Shown here one piece after another: positions 1 to 10,943 of a DNA stretch of 64,000 bases. The first letter of the stretch is position 1; the number at the start of each line of letters is the position of its first letter. Location of the stretch: contig JBANSL010000005.1 of NCBI GenBank assembly GCA_037127255.1, forward strand, positions 61,565,909 through 61,629,908. The letters are read 5' to 3'. Source of the DNA: Persicaria tinctoria. Taxonomy: Eukaryota; Streptophyta; Magnoliopsida; Caryophyllales; Polygonaceae. The position numbers were made by a program, and so were the translations under genes. The notes beneath the pieces are model-generated. The model ran no database searches and had not been told where the DNA came from. It worked only from the letters and a program-made list of their open reading frames with translations.

Positions 1-704
1 GGGGGGGCAAATCTAGCTTCACCCATGAATTTGATGGTCAAATTCATGGGATCCATCGTTTCATGTTGTTCAATTTTTGCTTTTTCTTTAATTTCTATTT
101 TCTCAGGGGAATGTGAATAAAACGCGGAATCAAATTGCTTTCTTCTGTCTTGTTTGACAAAAATGAATATTTTGTTAATAAGTTTGGTATGATAAATATT
201 TCGTTAAATATTAATTTTATAGTGAATATTTAGAAAAAAAACTTCCTAAGGGACATGTATTTGTTTCAAATTATTACAAAATCAAAATTTATCATTCATA
301 ATATTAAAATATTATTTAGAAAATTAGAAGTTAAACAGTAGAAATTTAATGTCTGATGCCGTGACATTCTAATGATAGAATATAATTTATTACTTGATAG
401 ACAAATTCCTAAGATCAAGCAACATAAAAATGAGTAGTTACCAATTAATTTGATACTTGAGTAGTAGTTACTAGTTAGTGGAACTATGACAGTTACAACG
501 ATGACATAGTGAATGAAAGCAAATGAAGTGGAGGTCTTTTTAGTGGTTCACATGGAGATGGGAAAGGGAGTGGATGATGTGGCAGCATTCGGGCACACCG
601 TCCACTTGTTCGGTTCAACGCTACTGCTTGAATAACTTTGTCTTTGATTATGTACTGAAATGGATCTATATATGTAATTGGGAAGTTTGATCCCATGCAG
701 ACAG
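1..704. other. AT-rich sequence upstream of first visible SEC1-like exon (probably intron)
   Basis: I see no protein-coding exon here. Family knowledge says a SEC1 gene has many exons upstream of the one at 705, so this stretch is probably an intron of that gene and the window starts inside the gene. The only structure I notice is a perfect 13-bp inverted repeat with a 3-nt loop at 22-50 (arms 22-34 and 38-50). The scaffold starts with seven Gs. Confidence 0.5.
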
Positions 705-3700
705 GGAAATGCACTTTCAACACGAGACTTGCAGAAAATGGTTCAAGCTTTACCACAGTATACCGAACAAATGGAGAAGCTCTCACTCCATGTAGAGGTT
801 GGATTTTTTTCTTTTCTTTTCGTGTATGAGTCAGAAGACTTTGCCACCAATCACACAATCACCCATCTCTCACAAACATGCTTGATATCATTGTATCATT
901 ATTTCAGGTTGCTGGAAAAATCAACAAAATAATCCGAGATCAGGGGCTTCGTGATCTTGGACAGTTAGAGCAGGATCTTGTTTTCGGAGATGCAGGAGCG
1001 AAAGAAATTATTAACTACTTGAGGGCAAACCAGGTTATGCGCCAGCCTCAACCCCTAGTGTCAATCATGAAGTAATTAGCGTGTCTGGCAATGAATGTTT
1101 ACCTTAAACTGACAAATTACTTTCAAAGCCAGGATGCTTCTTCTGAGAATAAGTTGCGCCTGTTGATGATTTACGCATGTGTGCATCCTGACAAGTTTGA
1201 AGGTGACAAAGTTTCAAAGCTTATACAGGTAATGGCTGGACTCTAGATCTGTTAATCCTGCTGTGTTCTTATTGTCCTCCTAAGAATGACAGTAAAAATG
1301 GTGAAAAGAAGAAGCTGCAAGCATGCATTCTCAATTGAGACAGTGGTGACTGAAATTAAATTAATGGTTTTGCTTGGAAACGATAAGATAAACTGATTTA
1401 CATCGATTTTCGTAAACGTAAAAGATAGGTTTATCTTTTCTCATTGACATCTTACCCGGCTGTTTCCATCTGTTTATGTATTCTGCATTTCCCTTAAAAC
1501 GGAGAAAGAAAAATGAAATGTATAATTATTATTATTGGTTAATTTTATGCTCCACGCGACATGCTCACATTTTACCTTACTAACAGATTGTGCTGCATAA
1601 TTGATTCTTCTACACTTCAGAAGTGAACTTGCACACTTAAAAGCATTTTTTGGTAATCATTCTCCAGTTAGCGAAATTATCACGCGAGGACATGAAGGCC
1701 ATAAAAAACACAAAGTCGCTTGCAAGATCAGCAGAGAAGAATAATACATCAAATGGGGCATTCTCTCTAACGTTTGATAGTCAAAAGGTAAGAAAGTTGA
1801 TACTTGATCCTTTTATCTTGTTTCTACTTAGAAAAAATAACTCCAAACACAACAAAGTGTAACTAGAAGTTGCAGGTTCAAAACCACTCCTCCACCCAAC
1901 TTAGTGGTCTATTTTCCTAACAAAAAGAGGCAACACAATAATAGTACAAGTCGAACCTAGGCTAAGGTTGAGCACTAACGAGTTTAGGTTCTTGGTGGAT
2001 GAAAGAGCACAAACACCCTCTCTCTTACAGTAAAGATAGTAAAACTCAGGGGAACCAAAGGGAACCCAAATCAAATCTTCCACTAAACCTCGAGAAGAGC
2101 TAAAGACTTACTGGTCAGTTGAAGTAAGTAGATGCCTTTTATGCAAGCGAGGGTTATCCTTTATTTGAACTCAAGAGTCATGTCACTCTAGGCTCCTGTG
2201 ACCGTAACAATTTCCTTCACAGCCCATTACCGCCTAACAGTTGTAAACAAGCTGGACCACTCACAATTATTTTGGATATACTATGAACATGCTCAAATTT
2301 ATTTAAAAGAATACTAGATAAACAAGTAATGCATTGGATAATACATCTTATATACTCTCATAGTGTTGGTGGTCTTGACCCATTTCTTCAAATATCCCAT
2401 GCTCGGTATGACCCTAAACAAGTCAACTTCGAACCTCAAGAAGGATATACAACAACAATAACAACAAATCCAGTATATCCCGCTCAGAGCAGGGTCTAGG
2501 GTCGAGTTGTACGCACCATTTTCCCGGACTATCTTGACAGGGTGTTTTCAATGGACCCAAGTACTGCCATAGGAAACATGCATGCATTTAGATGGATATG
2601 AAAGTGATGTCCCTTTTCTATTTCATGCCTTGAGTTTGGCTGAATAGGCTTTAATAATTTCTTGACATTGTTGCATCAATAGAGGAAGACTGCTGCAAGA
2701 AAGGATCGTGAAAGCAGCAAGGAAGAAACATGGGCATTGTCTAGATTTTATCCCATGTTAGAGGTATGGTATTATCCAAAATGCTTTTTCCCCCCTGCAA
2801 GTCTCCTTTTTTGAATAAAATCTACAAAAAAAAAAATTTGTTGGAAAAGCAAGGTTTCGTTGTATTAGAAGATTAGGAGAACAGTTTAAGGGTCACATCT
2901 AACGATGATCGGAAATTTAAAGGTTTAAAAAGTATTTGACATTTGATTATGAGAAATGGATGAGTTCTTATTGTGTCACATAATCACATGCAATTAGTAT
3001 AGGTACATATAGTACTCATCTCGTCTGGGATTTTGCAGGAACTAATTGAAAACCTCAACAAAGGTGCTTTGCTGAAGGAGGAGTACCATTGTGTTAACGA
3101 ACCAAGTCTTCCATGCAAAGAAAATGCTCAGACTATATCCAAGACCCCATCATCGGTGAGACCCGGTACAGCAAATGGCCCGCATTCTATGAGATCTAGA
3201 AGGACTGCTAACTGGGCCCGTTCTTGTCACTCTGATGACGGAATTGCAAGGTAGTTATGGTCACACCCCCGCCATCAACAAACTCCCTTCATTCTAAACA
3301 CAATGTGGATATTTATATTCATCCGTTTGTCTGCCTAACCATTTGAAATTCATGCCCATAGTGACTCTGTTTTGAGGACTGCATCATCAAACGATTCAAG
3401 GATGATGGGCCGGCGAATTTTCATATTCATAATTGGTGGGGTGACTAGATCTGAGGTAACATCATCTGCCTTCCGCTCGAGTCTTCTTATCATTACTGCA
3501 TTCAAGGTAAATCCTTGATATACTTCTCACTTTTTATCTTCAATTTCTCTCTTCTGCTCAGATGAGAGTTTGTCACAAGCTCACAGCCAAACTCAAAAGG
3601 GAAATTGTCCTTGGTTCGACAAGCGTAGATGATCCTCCAATATATATCACGGTAAACTGAAATGGATTTGATCGTTTCATTAAATCGTTGTAGCATCTGT

Positions 3701-3819
3701 ACCATGCTAGCTAGTGTGACTGTTCATGTTTCTTCTTCTATTCTTGTGTTCAATCATTTCAACAGAAAATGAAGATGTTCTCAGAAAGCGAGCTATCCCT
3801 TGAAGGAATAAGGATTTAA
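705..3819 (+). CDS. SEC1/KEULE-type Sec1/Munc18 syntaxin-binding protein, 3' part of gene
   Basis: Nine exons join in frame: 705-797, 908-1033, 1133-1228, 1668-1787, 2683-2763, 3039-3250, 3362-3455, 3562-3651 and 3766-3819, giving about 321 residues up to TAA at 3817. Every intron has GT..AG ends and no exon contains a stop. The protein matches the C-terminal half of plant SEC1A/SEC1B/KEULE. Visible landmarks are [15 protein letters not shown], the following AGKIN segment, [27 protein letters not shown] across exons 5-6, [21 protein letters not shown] and the tail [14 protein letters not shown]. By family knowledge these proteins bind syntaxins (KNOLLE-type t-SNAREs) and drive vesicle fusion in cytokinesis and secretion. 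The start lies outside the window, since full family members are about 660 aa. The serine/arginine-rich stretch in exon 6 is usual for the plant family. It looks functional. I cannot tell KEULE from SEC1A/B. Confidence 0.93.
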
Positions 3820-4188
3820 ATCTTGACCAGGCTATGAAGCATTGTCAACACAGATGCTTTCTGCTTGGTGCAGCTGCCATTGGATGTGCTTGCTTTCCTA
3901 TATGTAACGCATTTTGCAGATCATTTGAACTGAACTGGAGCTGTTTGAAGATATAGCATGGAACAGCCTGGCTTCATCAACTAAACTAATGTTAGATCGA
4001 TAGATGAAGCGTCGCAAGGCTTGCCCTCTTCCTTAAACAGGGTCTTTGAATTTGGTGGAGTAAAAATACAGTGATATGCTTTTTTGTGGTTTTGTAAGAA
4101 GTTTCCTCACCAGCAAGAGGTGATTGTGATGATGAAACATCAAACACTCTTAGGGGTCGTTGTGGATGATAACTATGTTCTTGATTTT
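3820..4188 (+). other. Probable 3' UTR and downstream flank of the SEC1-like gene
   Basis: There is no coding signal after the TAA at 3817-3819. The first few hundred bases are of mixed composition, as expected for a 3' UTR. I could not fix a poly(A) site with confidence. Confidence 0.4.
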
Positions 4189-4283
4189 GGTAAATAGAGA
4201 GCGGTCGTTCAGGGTTCAAACCAGGGACCTCTGAGTACTACCCGCAAATCCTTTATGACTGAGCCATTCCAGAATGGTTATGA
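4189..4283 (-). mobile_element. tRNA-derived SINE-like copy (first of two)
   Basis: This short segment closely resembles 29721-29823. On the minus strand both copies carry an A-box-like ATGGCTCA near their 5' end and a B-box-like GTTTGAACC or GTTCGAACC further on, the layout of a tRNA-derived SINE promoter. The other copy has a clear 14-bp target duplication. Here the possible flanking duplication (around AACTATGTTC and AACCATGTTC) is degenerate, so the copy is older or the ends are imprecise. Confidence 0.5.
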
Positions 4284-4629
4284 TAAACCATGTTCGTTTT
4301 AACCCAAAAAGCGTTAAGCAATGCAGTCTGTTTATTCGTCATTTTAAACTTTGAGAAGCAGCCAGTTTTCTTTTGGTCAAAAGAGGAGTTGCATTACAAA
4401 GTTAAATTTAGATTAGTACAGTCATTGTCAGTGAAGGAGGCAATTGGAAGAAGCCAATGTCTACAGACCAAATCTCGCTTTCCAATTTTATTTTATAATT
4501 TAAACTAATTTAAAAGGGACGGAGAACATTTCTTAAAATCCTAATGCACCGTTCCATTTCAAAAACGTCTCCTAGACTTGTCAATGGTGTCGTCCTTTGA
4601 TGAATCGTCGCTCACAATTTTCCTTGCGA

Positions 4630-4845
4630 TTTCATATTCTTAGATCTCTTCGTAAAGTGATCATGTCGATGCAATTAAGCAGGCTGAGTTCATTCACAAG
4701 CTTCATGTGCGAACGAGGTTGTAGTTAGATTAGGAGTGTGCTCAATATAAGATGACATTCACAAGCATCACAAGGATGTCTAGTTCATCATCAACAAGAC
4801 AACAACCTTTTGTGTGGCTCATCATCAACAACCTTGTGTGGCTGC
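4630..4845 (+). pseudogene. Ty3/gypsy integrase C-terminal relic, left half
   Basis: The plus-strand frame around 4655-4720 reads SDHVDAIKQAEFIHKLHVRTR, which fits the helix before the SH3-like domain in plant Ty3/gypsy integrases. In-frame stops occur just upstream. The continuation is found beyond the inserted copia element at 25604. The last five bases (4841-4845, GCTGC) are the left target duplication of element C. This is the oldest layer of the nested stack. Confidence 0.5.
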
Positions 4846-5043
4846 TGAGAGAGATTGAAGATGAAAGGCTTGATCTTATTCTAAGGATTGCCTGATATTT
4901 ATAATTACAATATAGGAATAGACCCTCCAACGTACTCCTAAAAACTCTAAGAAAACATTAAATAGATACAGCTGATGAGAGTCAATAAATGAAGCAGTAA
5001 TTAATCCATCTAGGGACTCATCTAACAACTTTACTGTCTAACA
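4846..5043 (-). repeat. 3' LTR of copia element C
   Basis: 198 bp, running on the minus strand from TGTTAGACAG at 5043 to CTCTCTCA at 4846. Compared with the other LTR it carries about 60 bp more in the middle (around 4965-5025), so one copy has had an indel. On the minus strand the purine run GGGGGAG lies directly before it (5044-5050). Confidence 0.88.
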
Positions 5044-5177
5044 CTCCCCCAAGCTTGACCATATAGATCATCCATGCCAAGCTTGGATATGAGCCACTGA
5101 AATCTACCAAGATGAAGCCCCTTGGTGAGAAGATCTACCAACTGAAATTTAGAGGAAACATGAGAAATTTGAATGAT

Positions 5178-6720
5178 TCATGCATAAATTTTTTCTTTGA
5201 TGAAACGTCGGTCAATCTCCACGTGCTTTGTCTTGTCATGCTGAACAGGATTGTGGGCTATGTTGATGGAAAACATATTATCACAGAATAGCTTCATAGG
5301 ATCTTCCCAATGAACTCTTAAGTCATTTAAAATGATTCTCATCCATAATAATTCACAAATTCCATGTGCCAATGCACGAAATTCAGCTTTAGCGCTTGAC
5401 CGTGCAATAACTCCTTGCTTCTTACTTCTCCAAGCAACCAAATTTCCACCAAGATATACACAAAAACCTGTAGTGGAGCGTCTGCTTACAATATCACCAG
5501 CATAGTCAGCATCTATATAAGCTTCAAGTAGAAGCTTGTCACTTTTGGTGAACAAAATTCCTTTCCCCGTAGTACCTTTAAGATACTTAAGTATCCTATA
5601 TGCAGCTTGGAGATGTGATTCTCTAGGATCTTGCATGAATTGACCGGCGACACTTACTGAGAAAGCGATGTCTGGTCTGGTGTGAGCAAGATATATTAGT
5701 TTCCCACATAATTTCTGGTAGAGTTTCTTGTCCAGTTCTGGTTGAGTTTCAGCTTTGCCAAATTTGTGGTTGTAGTCAATAGAAGTGGTAACTGGTTTGC
5801 AGTCTTCCATCCCTGCCTCTCGGAGAAGATCCTTGGTATATTTTTGTTGAGAAATAAATATAGCAGATTTGGACCGAGCTAGTTCAATTCCCAAAAAGTA
5901 CTTCAATCGACCAAGTTCCTTTACCTCAAATTCTTGAGTGAGGGTGGCTTTCAGAGAAGCTTGCTCAGCAGGATCATTTCCCATTATAATGATGTCATCC
6001 ACGTAAACAAGGAGGATGCTTACTCCCCCGGAGTTAGAGTACGTGCTTTACAAATAAAGTATAGTCACCCTGACTCTGAGTATATCCTGCAGCAAGCATC
6101 ACGCTCATGAATCTGCCAAACCAGGCACGTGGAGATTGCTTCAAACCATACAAGGCTTTCTTTAGCTTGCAAACATGACAAGGAGAGCTAGAAGAAAAAC
6201 CAGGAGACAAGCTCATATAGATGTCCTCATTGAGATACCCATTGAGGAAAGCATTCTTCACATCAAATTGGTACAATTCCCAGTCAAGATGAGTGGCAAT
6301 AGATAGAAGCAAGCGGACTGTAGACATCTTGGCAATCGGAGAAAGTGTTTCCTCATGATCCAAACCATAAGTTTGAGTGAAGCCACGAGCCACTAGACGG
6401 GCTTTGTACCTAGCAAGAGAGCCACCGGCATGATACTTGATTGTATAGACCCACTTGCAACTCACAATATTGTGACCAGGTGGACTGTCTACTAACTCCC
6501 ATGTATGATTGGCCTCAAGAGCTGGCATCTCTTCTGTCATAGCATGTCTCCACTCAGCTAATTGAAAGGCTTCTTTAACATTCTTAGGAATTCAAATATG
6601 ATCAAGGTTATTAAGAAACTGATGGTGTTGATAAGAAAATATGTCAAGAGAAGCATAATTGGACAACATATAAAGGGGCCTTTTTGTACAAGCCCTTGAA
6701 CCTTTACTGAGAGCAATTGG
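5178..6720 (-). pseudogene. Copia C polyprotein, reverse transcriptase and RNase H part
   Basis: Two overlapping minus-strand frames give the Ty1/copia RT. Landmarks are [66 protein letters not shown] and the catalytic YVDD at 5994-6005. The RNase H part follows, with EAYIDADYAGD, SRRSTTGFCVYLG and ARSSAKAEFRALA, and ends near 5178. A frameshift around 6020-6036 separates FVKH from the GVSILLVYVDD segment. The YVDD motif is intact but the frame is broken. Sequence 6386-6720 is repeated at 22215-22550 with roughly ten differences. Confidence 0.88.
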
Positions 6721-6758
6721 TTGTAGGACTTCTTTATTTGCAAGGGACGACGCCAATT
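6721..6758 (-). other. PBS-like and leader remnant at the B/C junction
   Basis: On the minus strand, directly after the LTR end ACAACA, this 38-bp stretch reads AATTGGCGTCGTCCC. That matches the start of the tRNA-Asp-type primer-binding site seen in element A (AATTGGCGCCGTTGCC). It then runs through about 23 bp into copia C sequence. A PBS next to this LTR fragment means it behaves like a 5' LTR end rather than the outer edge of a simple insertion. Confidence 0.55.
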
Positions 6759-7075
6759 TGTTGTAGGGAGGAAATTGAGTATGAAATATAACAAAATAAA
6801 TCAAACCAGATTCTGCCCACACAAATAATTACAAGACCTCCTCTTGATGTAGCAGCGGGAAGTCAGGATCGATCCACGAGGAAGCGTGTCAACGGATCCT
6901 AGGCAGTGGAGAAATCTCACGGAAGTCGACAACAGGGGCTAGATCTCGACTAGGGTAATTCGACAGGAGATCAGGCAAGTTGAACAGCGCAACAATCACA
7001 GGCACTGGTGTAGTCGATCTCGACCAGAGGCTACTCAAGATCGAGTAAGGCCCTTGTCGACGTCGGCTTGGCTTT
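6759..7075 (-). repeat. Partial LTR (3' end portion) of element B
   Basis: This segment aligns along its length with the inner end of B's 5' LTR (20104-20425) and with the end of the solo LTR at 26661-28783. Shared landmarks include GATCGATCC, GGATCCTAGGCAG and GTCGACGTCGGCTTGG. It ends TGTTGT on the plus strand (ACAACA on minus). The remaining 1.8 kb of a full LTR is missing, and it joins directly to the 3' non-coding region of B. Confidence 0.75.
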
Positions 7076-7316
7076 CGTCGATTCTGACTGTTTTTCAGGG
7101 ACTTCTTTATTCCACTTTTTGCGATCCTTATATGCTTGCCCACCTAAAAGTGTTAGATTGCACACAAAAACAAGACTATCCACATAAAGTATTCTAAAAG
7201 ACATAAAACAAAAACCAAAAACCAAAAACCAAAAAGTTCAAAAGTCCCAAAATTCATAAAGTTTTATATACATGCTCTAGATTTTAGAGTCGCTAGGCCG
7301 ACTTCTCCGTTTGCGC
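7076..7316 (-). other. 3' non-coding region of element B
   Basis: The segment just after the B stop codon matches the one just after element A's stop codon (GTCGGCCTAGCGACT, then TAAAATCTAGAGCATGTA), so B and A share their 3' untranslated region. It contains a short T/G-rich tandem run (GGTTTTT repeats) at about 7205-7235. Confidence 0.6.
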
Positions 7317-8600
7317 TCAAGGACCATTAGTGTGGGGCCCGCTCATGCTTGGCCCTTCTCTTGGATCATCTAGGTCCTGATGGTAGTATGCAAGCTCAGC
7401 TGACAGATGGTTGCTTGCATCATCTCCCTTCTCTTTCTTCTTCTTCCTTCCAGCTCTTAGCTTTCGCAGATTTTCTCGCCACGGGGCCTTACCTCCCCTT
7501 AAATTATTGAAAATCTTCTTTATGGACTGAGGGGGAGTAGAATTCATACCTGAACTTACCTTTTCGGACCCAAAACAGAAATCTTTGGGCTTAGGGCTAG
7601 TCGATGTCGAGTACTGCTGGTCGACCTCGAGTACAGGGACCCCATACTTAGATTCTTGGCAAGTCAGTGGCTCAGCAGAGGTTGTCGACATCGACAAGGG
7701 TGTGTCGAGATCGAGGAGAAGCCTAGTCGAGATCGAGTTGGAGTGGTCGATCTCGAGTACAGTGTTGTTGCTTTCCTCCGCTGTTTGCTTGGTCCCGTGG
7801 TTGCTGATGCTCTTTACCTCCAGCTAGGGCTGTTACTTGAGCCGAGTAGCTCGAGCTCGGCTCGGGCTCGGCTCGAAAAAGGCTCGACTCGGACTCGCTC
7901 GAATTAAATATGAGCCAAGCTTGAGCAGAATTCTGAGCTCGAGCTCGGCTCGAGTAGCTCGTATAGCTCATTTTATTGGTGAAATATCAGTTCTCCCCTA
8001 TGTTTTATTTAACCCCATGTAAATAAGTTTTATTTAACCCCTTCTAAATAGGGCGTATATCTCGTTTCGTAGGTGAAATTACAGTTCTGTCCCTAGGTTT
8101 TATTTAACCTCTTTTTCTAAAGAGTCTGTCAGTCGTTTTGCCTTTTGAACTCCATTCACTTTGAATCATAGATCTTTATTTTGTGAGTAGCTCGAGCTCG
8201 ACTCGGCTCGGCTCGAGAAAATGAGGCTCGAGCTCGAGCTCGGCTCGTTTGTAAATGAGCCGAGCTTGAACACCCACTACTCGAGCTCGTTAGCTCGTAT
8301 ATCAGCCCTACCTCCAGCCACGAAATTTCCTCTTTTGTAGGGCCAAAAGAGAAATCCAAAACCTCATCGCCTATGGTGAAGGTGAGCGAGCGATTCTTAA
8401 CACTAATTCTGGCATCTCCAGTTGCTAAGAATGGTCTACCAAGAATAATAGGGATAGTAGGATCTTCAGCACAGTCTATGATAAGGAAATCTGTTGGAAC
8501 AAAGAATTTACCAACCTGGACGGGGACATTCTCAACTATACCTGTTGGGATGACCACTGTATTGTTTGCCATGTATAGTTTGGGATCCACAGACTCTATG
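7317..8600 (-). pseudogene. Element B protease C-terminal part and TCGA-rich tail
   Basis: On the minus strand this continues the protease interrupted by A: MANNTVVIPTG, VPVQVGKFFVP and PIILGRPFLATGDARISV, then a hAT MITE (7825-8310). After removal of the MITE and one copy of its target duplication, the frame reads on through EVKSIS into acidic and Ser/Thr repeats (VLEIDHSN, LLLDLDTPLS, VLEVDQQYS). It ends in a basic tail (RKKKKEKGDD) and stops at 7317. The tail differs from that of element A, so the two are distinct subfamilies. The protein has no RT. Confidence 0.75.
7825..8310. mobile_element. hAT-type MITE inserted in element B
   Basis: 486 bp with terminal inverted repeats starting TAGGGCTG, flanked by a perfect 8-bp target duplication CCTCCAGC (7817-7824 and 8311-8318). 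An 8-bp duplication is characteristic of the hAT superfamily. Both subterminal regions are crowded with GAGCTCGAGC and CTCGGCTCG palindromes, while the centre (7980-8160) is AT-rich and has no coding potential. It is non-autonomous. Confidence 0.9.
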
Positions 8601-10860
8601 TGTTGTGAGCTGAATCTGCCATGCTTTATAGTAACTTTTATATCGATTTCTGTATACATTGCATTCATTTGGGCTAAGATAGTACAGAATCTGTGTAGTT
8701 TATGTTTATTTGCCAAATTATAGAATCTACACCAGTTTCTGTTTAAATCGCAGAAATCGAGGCGTTTACAGCAATTTTACAGAAGGTCGGAAAAGCTCGG
8801 AAAACCACTACAGAAGTCCAAGGTCTAAGCAGCGGAACAAGTCTAGGAGTCAGGTCTACTCGATCTCGAGTAGGTCTACTCTACCTAGACAAGCATGCCC
8901 GGACACACCTTGGTCGAGCAGACATGATCGAGCAAGCCAGACCAAGCCAGGCTCCGGACCCAACTCGACCTCGAGGACCACTAGTCGAGGTCGACGAAGC
9001 CCCAACGACCATGTCCGGAGTCAAGACGAGGAGAGCTGGTCGACGAAGCCGAGGACGACCAGACTCGACTCGCTGCCGCGAAAGAAGCCACTCGCTGCCA
9101 GCGGATGGAGCCCATTGAGGAGAGTCACTCGAGAAGACCTAGTCGGCGAGACACCCTACTCGAAGTCGACTAGGGCTTGTCGAGATCGACAAGACCCTGA
9201 GTCCATGTCCGAGCCACTCGACCACACCAACCCGAGGAGACCATGTCGATGACCACCCTTGTCGAGATCGATGAAGGCTACTCGAGGTCGACGAGCACCA
9301 GTGAGCCAAAGTCCGAGCCACATCGAGCAGAGTCAAGCCAAGCCGAGCCACCCAACTCGAGGTCGAGGAGACCTTGTCGAGGTCGACTAGACCCAGATTC
9401 CAGAAACTGCTCGACGAAGCCTTGTCCGAGTAGGATTGGAGTTCCTTGATGCCGAAGGCGGGAAATTCTATCCGAAGTTGCTGAAATCTATCCGATCTAT
9501 CAAAGTCTATCCATGGAAGGCGGAATCTATCAACATGAAGACATGTTACCATAATTAGTTTTATCCTTTCCTTATAGATTTAATTCCATTATGTTATTTA
9601 TTTATCTTTTAAGCAATTTAGATATAGATAGATATCTTCTTTCCTAGATTAGCTAGGGGTAGAAGGCTATAAATAAAGCCCTAGGGGCTCAGTTTCACGA
9701 TTGAATCATCGAAGACACAAGTAGTTAGTTCCATTCAGAGAAGTTTAGGAGTTCTAAGGTTTTTAGGGTTTTGGCTTACAGCGAAAGTTGATTGCCAAGA
9801 TTGTAAAGGCTTTGAATTTAGTTTTAATTTAGTTTCTTTCATCAATCAATGTCTATTATTGCGATGAGGCGTGAGTAGTCCACCCACTTATGGGGCTGGG
9901 GTGAGCCCGACGGTGGCCATGTGAGCCGACGCGATAAAGGTCAGATCTTTTGTGTGATTCATCTTCTATCCCTATGAGCATGATTCTTTTGCGAGAGTTG
10001 AAGGTGATCCTTGTTTGTATTATTGAAGCGAAAGTGATCTTAATGCAACTTGGATTAATTATGTGAAAAAGGGTTAGTAACAATTAGGGTTTATGCGAGA
10101 GCCTCTATATGCCTATTTGTTAATAACGAAAGTTATTTGATGGAAAGCATGATCTTTTATGCCTTTATGTGTTGTTTTGCATGGTTATCGTTGTGGTGTT
10201 GAAACCCTGGCTTTGGAGGTCTTTTATTATATTGATTTATTTCTGTCGAAATCTGCGTTTTAGTTCGAATTTTGCAAATTAAAGTTTCTGTCTTTTACTG
10301 TTTCTTGTCGACTAGACCAGCCTTTGTCGATCTCGAGTTGTTCTTTGTCGAAGTCGAGTAGGGCTTCGTCTAGGTCGAGTTGATTTGCTTATGTCTTTGT
10401 CGATTTTCAAGTTTCTGTCGTCACCTTTCTTTGTCGAAGTCGAGTACCTCTTGTCGAGATCGAGTTGACTTGCCTTTGTCGAGTTGCTTCGTTTTCGATT
10501 CTGAGCCGCTGTTGTCGACCACCTTTGTCTATCTCGAGTACTGTTTGTCGAGATCGACCAGTCCTTTTCCTTGCTTTCATTTGCTGCTTTTATTTCTGTC
10601 TTTATTTGTTCTTGCTTTTATTTTAGTTGCCCTTGCCGGGTTATTTGTCTTTTCTGCTTCTGCGTTTCTGTCTGTTCTGCTGTGTCTGTGAGAATCTGAT
10701 AGCTACCTGAGAACTGCTGACGTGCTTCCTCGTGGATTCGATCCTGACTTTTCTCTTACTACAACGGGAGGAAGTCTTGTATTTATTTGCTGAGACAGGG
10801 AAGTCAATCTAAACTATATTTCATATCTATTTCAATACTTGACCAACTCCTGCAACAACA
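8601..10860 (+). repeat. 5' LTR of element A
   Basis: 2260 bp, TG..CA ends. U3 (to about 9700) is packed with TCGANNTCGA-type palindromes between 8860 and 9430. A TATA box lies at 9668-9675, and a second palindrome cluster lies at 10305-10560. A GC-rich block at about 9862-9930 is strongly conserved in the LTRs of B and of the solo copy at 26661. Relative to the 3' LTR it contains 57 extra bases around 8951-9010. Confidence 0.95.
9668..9675 (+). promoter_or_regulatory. TATA box of the 5' LTR promoter of element A
   Basis: TATAAATA in the context GGCTATAAATAAAGCCC. The same box sits at the corresponding place in the 3' LTR (16826-16833), the solo LTR (27771-27778) and B's LTR (minus strand, 21104-21111). 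Conservation across diverged LTRs supports a promoter. Transcription would be expected about 30 bp downstream. Confidence 0.75.
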
Positions 10861-10863
10861 AAT

Positions 10864-10881
10864 TGGCGCCGTTGCCGGGGA
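10864..10881 (+). other. Primer-binding site, tRNA-Asp type, of element A
   Basis: Four bases after the LTR end (10860) the sequence TGGCGCCGTTGCCGGGGA appears. It is complementary to the 3' end of plant tRNA-Asp, the primer commonly used by Athila-type Gypsy elements. Confidence 0.88.
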
Positions 10882-10943
10882 GGCAATCAATCGCGCCTTA
10901 GGTAGTTAGTTCTCACTGTTTCTTTGAGTTACTTTTCAGGTGT

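Noticed and set aside
6386..6720. 335-bp repeat considered as a target-site duplication of element B
   Set aside because: Gypsy integrases make about 5-bp duplications, and the two copies differ by about 3%. It is better explained by rearrangement.
8860..9430. Repeated short TCGA units considered as a CRISPR array
   Set aside because: Units are irregular, palindromic and dispersed without constant spacers; this is a eukaryotic LTR and there are no cas genes.
8710..9552. Ser/Arg-rich ORFs within the LTR of A (and the same ones at 15925-16710)
   Set aside because: Produced by the TCGA motif, which lacks stops in several frames. They are in both LTRs on both strands and show no domain.
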